A stretch of DNA of 20,997 nucleotides, taken from assembly GCA_900767195.1 (NCBI GenBank), contig CAAFYG010000061.1, positions 1-20,997 of the forward strand, written 5' to 3'. A program made the position numbers and the translations under genes. Below, piece by piece: positions 17,100 to 20,997 of the stretch. Numbering within the stretch: position 1 is the first letter of the stretch; each line of letters begins with the position of its first letter. This DNA comes from Clostridia bacterium (lineage in GTDB: Bacteria > Bacillota > Clostridia > Christensenellales > Borkfalkiaceae). The notes under the pieces were generated by a model, which was given only the letters and a program-made list of their open reading frames with translations, searched no databases and was not told the origin of the DNA.

Positions 17100-18217
17100 A
17101 ATAAGTGGTGCCGCAAGGCATTTAATATCCGAACCGGACGGCGTACAATTTACTTCCGATAGGAAAACCGTTTTTGTGCCGTCCTTATAATTGAATGTAA
17201 ACGTTATTTTATCGTCGTACAGATAAATCGCATTGATAAATCCGTCGATTAAACGTTGTTTGCCTTCTTTCGATGAAATATCCAACTGTTTGAATTTCTC
17301 GATTCCGAAGCGTATTTGCTCTTTCGTAAGGAAGGGCTTTTTTATTTGCTCTTGCACAATCGTTACGTTTAGTTCGCTTTTTTCACGTTCCAATTTCGCC
17401 AGCCGATCTTTTGTTGAATCGAAAATAATTCCTTGTTCGATTGCTTTTACGATATTTGGATTTTGCTTTCTACGTCCGCCAGCTGTTCTCTCAATCGCGG
17501 CAAACGCGGATTTTCGTCCGACTGCAATTCATAAATTCTTTCCGTCAGGTACGAGATGACTGTTTCGTCGTGCAGAATATCCATCGCTTTTTGTACGGCT
17601 AAATCTTCTATCCACAGTTTTTGCACGGATTTTTTGCCGCACGTATGCTTTTTCGCGTTTACGCATTTGTAGTAGCGGTGAACGCCGTTTCTTCCCGTTC
17701 CCGTTTCGCCTACCATCATCGCCCCGCACCGACCGCAAAATAATTTTGTCGTCAATAAATAATCGTCTTCCGCTTTATGCCTTGCGGGTGCGCGTGCGTT
17801 CTTTTCCATTCGTTTTGATACGCGCACGAATAAATCTTTGCTGATAATCGCAGGCACGGCGTCTTCAATCACAATATCGTTGTAGCGGTATTCGCCGATG
17901 TATTTGCGGTTCGTCAGCATATATTGTATCATATTATACGACATTTTCTTGTCGAGCCGCGTTACAATGCCTTTTTCGTCGAAACGTTTCACGATGTCTT
18001 TGATAAGGTAGCCGTCGGCATACATGGTGAACGCTTCCAAAACGATCGGTGCAAGCGTCTGATCGACGGCAAGCTTCTGATTTTCGTCAATATAATAGCC
18101 GAAGGGGATTTGCCCGCCGTTGACTTTGGCTTTCAGCGCGTTTTCTTTCAACCCGCGCTTGACTTTTACCGAAAGTTCTGCCGAGTAATATTCCGCCATA
18201 CCTTCAAATAAGCCAAA
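17097..18217 (-). pseudogene. Truncated and frameshifted large serine recombinase
   Basis: A remnant of a second large serine recombinase. It begins abruptly at FGLFEGMAEYY, the segment that in complete proteins follows the catalytic resolvase domain. About 150 N-terminal residues, including the active-site serine, are therefore gone. The recombinase domain (VKRGLKENALKAKVNGG, then PFGYYID), the zinc ribbon (FCGRCGAMM ... YYKCVNAKKHTCGKK) and the start of the coiled coil remain. The frame breaks near 17453-17457 after DVESKIQ. The other frame continues as NIVKAIEQGI and runs to LAAPLI, the expected C-terminus. Loss of one base in the T run explains this. It lies 30-50 bp after the intact recombinase. 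A stand-alone DNA-binding fragment is conceivable from the ATG at 18199, but the site before it is poor. Confidence 0.85.
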
Positions 18218-18249
18218 TGGACATAAAACTTATTTTCAGGGATTTTTTG

Positions 18250-19875
18250 TTACGATGTGATGACGGAATCGATATCGATTTTGTAGTAGATATGGATTTC
18301 CTGCGGTTTGTTCGTAACCGATTCTTTGCCGCCGATAACAAGGTGGTCGAATAACGCCAAGCACATTTCACGGGTTAAAGTAGGCGAATTGAAATAGGTT
18401 TTCAGCCTGCGGATAAATTCATCCACATCCGTTTTTGCCTGTGTTACTTCTTCAAGTCCTTGCGAAAGAGATGTGACTTTTTCTTTTAATTCCGTTTGTT
18501 CGGCGGTGTACTTTTCAATCAGTTTCACGCACACGCTTTCGGGAATCTTGCTGGAAACCTTTTCTTCAAACGCCGCCTCGATGAGTTTATCGAGTTCGGC
18601 TAAGCGTTTTTCGGAGCGTTTCAAGTCTTTCTTCACGTCGGCTTGGTTTTTGTCAGCAAGCGATGATTGCCGTTGTAAATACCGCTGTTTGAATTCCGCT
18701 TCGTGCCCTATAATCATCTCGGCTTTAGCGGCGACATCGTTTTTGACGAGTTGCTCTAACACAGATACGGTAATGAAATGGCTGAAACAGGCAGACGAAC
18801 CCATGCGCGATTTCGTGCCGCAGTTGAAGCTGAAATACGGAATGTCTTTCGGCATATTCCAGCCGAGCCGCATTTTTGCTCCGCAGTCCGCGCAGAACAT
18901 CAATCCCGACAGCGGGTGCATAAAACCTCGTTGCGTATGCTTTCCGTGTCCTACGGCTTTTTCGACCTCTTTCACTTTATCCCAAAGTTCTCTTGAGATA
19001 ATGGCTTCGTGTGCGTTTTCGATGATAATCCATTCTTCTTCGGGACGACGGTGCCACTTGTGGTTTTTGTATGAAATTGTAGTGGATTTGTGCTGGACTA
19101 AATTGCCGATATACGCCTGATTCGATAAAAGAGTTCTCAGAACCGCGGTATGCCATAAATGCGACGGATTTCTTACGCCGTTTATACCCGTAGTGGAAAT
19201 TCTGTAGTCGTTGGGCGTTAAAACCTTTTCGACGTTCAGAATGTCTGCAATCTTTCTCGGCGTTAAACCGCTTGCCCGCATTTCAAAGATACGCTTTACG
19301 ACAGGCGCGGTTTCTTCGTTCACCTGCAAAGTGCGTTTTTCGTCCGTTCCGATCGTGTAGCCGTATGGCGGGTGGGACATTCCGTTTTTGCCTTCTTTGG
19401 CGTTTTTGATACGCACAGTGCGGAGTTTTTTGCTCGTCGTTGCCGCCCACCATTCGTTAAACACGTTGGTAATCGGCATCATATCCATAGCGGGAGTGTC
19501 TTTATTCTCCGTATCGATATTGTCCGATAATGCCACGAAACGTATTCCGAACGTAGGAAAGACGTAATCGAGATACTGTCCTACCATGATATAATTTCTT
19601 CCGAAACGGCTCATATCTTTTACGACTATTGTATTGATAACTCCTTGCTTCGCGTCGTCGAGCAACCGTTTTACGCCCGGTCGCTCGAAGGTGGTGCCCG
19701 AAATTCCGTCATCAACGTAAGTATCGTAAAGAGTCCAGCCTTGCTCGGCTATGTAGTCCGAAAGAATTGCCTTTTGGTTTTCAATAGAGAGCGATTCGCC
19801 TGCGCGTTCGTCGTCGCGAGATAACCGCACGTACATTCCGACAATATTGTCTTTGTTGTTTTGCTTTGATTGCAT
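18250..19875 (-). CDS. Large serine recombinase (TnpX-like)
   Basis: A 541-residue site-specific recombinase, expected to excise and insert the element through a 5'-phosphoserine intermediate. The catalytic domain spans about 11-155: YVRLSRDDE with the nucleophile Ser19, SIENQ (30-34), DGISGTTFERPG (56-67) and KDMSRFGRN (86-94). A recombinase domain follows (about 165-280), then a zinc ribbon with CADC and two later cysteines (about 325-365) and a long coiled coil (about 385-460). The open frame extends to 19914, but the ATG at 19875 has AAAGGAGT at ideal distance and gives the normal start just before the catalytic domain. It has its own strong promoter. The motifs are complete, so the protein is likely active. 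It follows the TnpW-like gene and precedes the recombinase remnant. Confidence 0.93.
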   Translation of the reverse strand: MQSKQNNKDNIVGMYVRLSRDDERAGESLSIENQKAILSDYIAEQGWTLYDTYVDDGISGTTFERPGVKRLLDDAKQGVINTIVVKDMSRFGRNYIMVGQYLDYVFPTFGIRFVALSDNIDTENKDTPAMDMMPITNVFNEWWAATTSKKLRTVRIKNAKEGKNGMSHPPYGYTIGTDEKRTLQVNEETAPVVKRIFEMRASGLTPRKIADILNVEKVLTPNDYRISTTGINGVRNPSHLWHTAVLRTLLSNQAYIGNLVQHKSTTISYKNHKWHRRPEEEWIIIENAHEAIISRELWDKVKEVEKAVGHGKHTQRGFMHPLSGLMFCADCGAKMRLGWNMPKDIPYFSFNCGTKSRMGSSACFSHFITVSVLEQLVKNDVAAKAEMIIGHEAEFKQRYLQRQSSLADKNQADVKKDLKRSEKRLAELDKLIEAAFEEKVSSKIPESVCVKLIEKYTAEQTELKEKVTSLSQGLEEVTQAKTDVDEFIRRLKTYFNSPTLTREMCLALFDHLVIGGKESVTNKPQEIHIYYKIDIDSVITS

Positions 19876-19896
19876 TCTTTTACTCCTTTGAATCAA

Positions 19897-19958
19897 AGCA
19901 GCCTGAAATTTCAACGTAGCATGATTATACCATATTACGCCGAAAATTTCAAGCTGCC
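19897..19958. repeat. Imperfect palindrome of about 62 bp around the recombinase promoter
   Basis: AGCAGCCTGAAATTT (19897-19911) faces AAATTTCAAGCTGCC (19944-19958): 13 of 15 positions pair. Inside, with a one-base offset, CGTAGCATG faces CATATTACG (7 of 9). The centre falls on the -10 box. It could be an operator for autorepression or a recombinase binding site with two half-sites. Confidence 0.6.
19924..19952 (-). promoter_or_regulatory. Promoter of the serine recombinase
   Basis: On the minus strand TTGAAA (19947-19952) and a perfect TATAAT (19924-19929) are 17 bp apart, close to the housekeeping-sigma consensus. The start should be near 19917, about 40 nt before the ATG. The promoter lies inside the palindrome at 19897-19958. 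Confidence 0.8.
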
Positions 19959-19967
19959 GTATATGCG

Positions 19968-20201
19968 TCAGCGGGTGGAATTTTTCATTTCCGTAAGTAC
20001 TTGCTTAAAAGCAATATCTCCGAACACTTCTTTGAAATCCTTTTTGCCTATGTAGTGGCTTACAACAACGTATTTTTTACCGCCGATAATGTCGGTATGA
20101 GTAGTGGTGGGCGCGTCGCTTCTCTCATCGTTTAACTGTATTGCTGCTTTGTTCGTAAATTTTCCTCCGTATCGTTATTCGTTGAATTTTGTGTTTTTCA
20201 T
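19968..20201 (-). pseudogene. TnpW-like small transposon protein with in-frame stop codon
   Basis: A frame of 77 codons begins at ATG 20201 behind a good AAGGAG site. It reads MKNTKFNE, then TAA at codon 9 (20175-20177), and continues in the same frame as RYGGKFTNKAAIQLNDERSD. The downstream part contains IGGKKYVVVSHYIGKKDFKE and a short helix ending in LTEMKNSTR. This beta-hairpin plus helix layout and the position beside a Mob/Pre relaxase resemble TnpW-family small proteins of Tn4451-like elements, though the match is by style and context only. No ATG, GTG or TTG start lies in frame near the second GGAGG (about 20164-20168), so the gene is either broken by a nonsense change, read through, or affected by a sequence error. 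Function in such elements is unknown. Confidence 0.5.
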
Positions 20202-20359
20202 TTTTTATGGCTCCTTTTTCTAAATTTTTTCTCAGCCTCGCATGAATGCGAATTACGAAACCGGTCGGGCTTACTTTTTTTATATTTCATTACTTTTGGC
20301 GTTAAATTTCGCTCTTATAAAATGCCGACTCTTACGTTTCGTTTGGTGAATTTTATCGG
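20202..20359. other. Intergenic stretch between relaxase and TnpW-like gene
   Basis: This short A/T-rich gap holds an inverted repeat TCGCAT-GA-ATGCGA (20238-20251). A 30-codon frame on the minus strand (20290 to 20198) has a stop that overlaps the next ATG as ATGA, but it lacks a ribosome binding site and a recognisable product. I do not call it a gene. Confidence 0.35.
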
Positions 20360-20997
20360 TTATTTACCGTTAAAATTGTTGTTTATGTTTTGTTTTTCTT
20401 GCTTTTTGCGTTCTTCTTCGAGTTCCGCTTCTATCTGTTGAAGACGCGGAATTTGTTTCGTTGCTTCCGGTGTAAACAGAGATAGAACGGAATCTAAGAA
20501 GTTTCCGATTGTTTTCGGCTTGCCGCGGATAATGCGCTCGTATTCTTTCGGATTGCTTTTTGCAAGCGTTTTTCCTATACGGGCATAATGGCTGTCGGTA
20601 TCTTTTTGCCGCTCCAATGCTTCCGCTTTTTTCGCGTATTCGAGCGTTTCACCCATAGACTTATTCAATCGTTCCGTTAAATCTTTGTTTTCTGCTGTAA
20701 GAGCAATAACTTGTTCTTGTAGTTTCCCGCGCTTGCGTGGTATTTCTCCGCTTTTCGCTTCTTCGAGTGCGTCCGCGTAAACTTGATTTTCTTCCCGTAT
20801 CGCTTCCGCTTGTTCGATTATCTTTTTTGCTTTGAACTCGGCTGTGGAAAGGTGTTTCTTCTGACTGCCTTCTTTGCCGCGCTGTAAGCCGTATTTCTTT
20901 CCGACTTCTTCATAAAAATCCGTCTGCAATTTTTGCAGCTGCGGTTTGTCGAAAAGTTGCTTACTGCAAAGTCGTCCGTCTTTCGTGACGGGCATCA
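20360..20997 (-). CDS. Mob/Pre (MobV-type) relaxase, C-terminal part, 5' end outside window
   Basis: The last 212 codons or so of a plasmid-recombination/mobilization enzyme, TnpZ-like in this context. The visible part starts within the conserved core at PVTKDGRLCSKQLF, then LQKLQTDFYEEV and GLQRG, typical of Mob_Pre proteins just after their histidine metal site. A long charged coiled coil follows (about 60-130 of the visible part), then a second helix ending in a polar tail NNNFNGK. The nicking domain with its catalytic residues lies beyond 20997. The methionine at 20995 is internal, not the start. Such relaxases nick an origin upstream of their own gene and let the element be mobilized by a helper conjugation system. 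It is the first visible gene of the element on this strand. Confidence 0.87.
   Translation of the reverse strand, partial: MPVTKDGRLCSKQLFDKPQLQKLQTDFYEEVGKKYGLQRGKEGSQKKHLSTAEFKAKKIIEQAEAIREENQVYADALEEAKSGEIPRKRGKLQEQVIALTAENKDLTERLNKSMGETLEYAKKAEALERQKDTDSHYARIGKTLAKSNPKEYERIIRGKPKTIGNFLDSVLSLFTPEATKQIPRLQQIEAELEEERKKQEKQNINNNFNGK

Larger units (their letters stand above)
17065..20997. mobile_element. One end of a Tn4451-like mobilizable element
   Basis: The stretch combines a Mob/Pre relaxase, a small TnpW-like gene, an intact large serine recombinase and a recombinase remnant, all read on the minus strand and opposite to the glycan operon. This set is characteristic of Tn4451-type mobilizable transposons, where TnpX is the recombinase, TnpZ the relaxase and TnpW a small protein beside it. 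The right part, including most of the relaxase and any cargo, is outside the window. The exact left boundary is unknown, so the coordinates mark the visible content only. Confidence 0.7.

Noticed and set aside
18267..18280. Perfect 14-bp palindrome AATCGATATCGATT
   Set aside because: It lies inside the recombinase coding sequence and is explained by Asp-Ile-Asp codons; no sign of a site.
20198..20290. 30-codon frame whose stop overlaps the TnpW-like start as ATGA
   Set aside because: No ribosome binding site and no recognisable product; the strong site of the next gene is sufficient without coupling.
1..20997. CRISPR array, tRNA or rRNA genes, toxin-antitoxin or defence genes
   Set aside because: Looked for regular repeats, cloverleaf-like segments and known small-gene pairs by eye; none seen.

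Overview
The window looks like chromosomal DNA of an uncultured Clostridia-type member of the Bacillota, probably a gut organism. The reasons are strong AGGAGG-type ribosome binding sites, short spacings and an ATGA overlap between genes, lipobox-type lipoproteins, an LplB/YtcP-style sugar importer without its own ATPase, and a mobilizable element of the kind common in gut Clostridia. The taxon is an inference from style; there is no rRNA or marker gene here.

Positions 222-16765 hold a carbohydrate utilization locus. A divergent AraC-family regulator (minus strand) faces a plus-strand run of eight genes: an Asp-box beta-propeller protein, a large GH106-like glycoside hydrolase, two ABC sugar permeases, a solute-binding lipoprotein, a DUF4091/GH123-like lipoprotein, and two lipoproteins built from Ig-like and jelly-roll-like modules. 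A strong terminator that can work in both directions closes the run. The first two enzymes lack signal peptides and should be cytoplasmic. The four lipoproteins should sit on the outer face of the membrane. The simplest model is surface capture and trimming of a glycan by the lipoproteins, import of oligosaccharides by the binding protein and permeases (powered by a shared ATPase encoded elsewhere), and final cleavage in the cytoplasm. The substrate cannot be read from the sequence.

The regulation is the most unusual part of this region. A module of about 114 bp, carrying conserved boxes and a promoter (TTTTAA, 17 bp, TATAAT), occurs twice with identical internal spacing: between the regulator and gene 1, and between gene 1 and gene 2. 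The regulator has its own divergent promoter (TTGACG, 17 bp, TACAAT) next to the first copy. This shows that its real start is 33 codons downstream of the longest open frame.

Positions 17065-20997 are one end of a mobile element read on the minus strand. It contains the C-terminal part of a Mob/Pre (MobV-type) relaxase running off the right edge, a small TnpW-like gene with an in-frame stop codon, an intact large serine recombinase with a near-consensus promoter inside an imperfect palindrome of about 62 bp, and a second recombinase that has lost its catalytic domain and carries a frameshift. The set resembles Tn4451-type mobilizable transposons (TnpX, TnpW, TnpZ). One element boundary should lie between the operon terminator (16765) and the recombinase terminator (17065); the other lies outside the window.

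I saw no tRNA, rRNA, CRISPR array or defence system. Nothing here is convincingly a wholly new system. The best leads are the duplicated regulatory module, the modular lipoproteins as possible new glycan-binding proteins, and the palindrome at the recombinase promoter.
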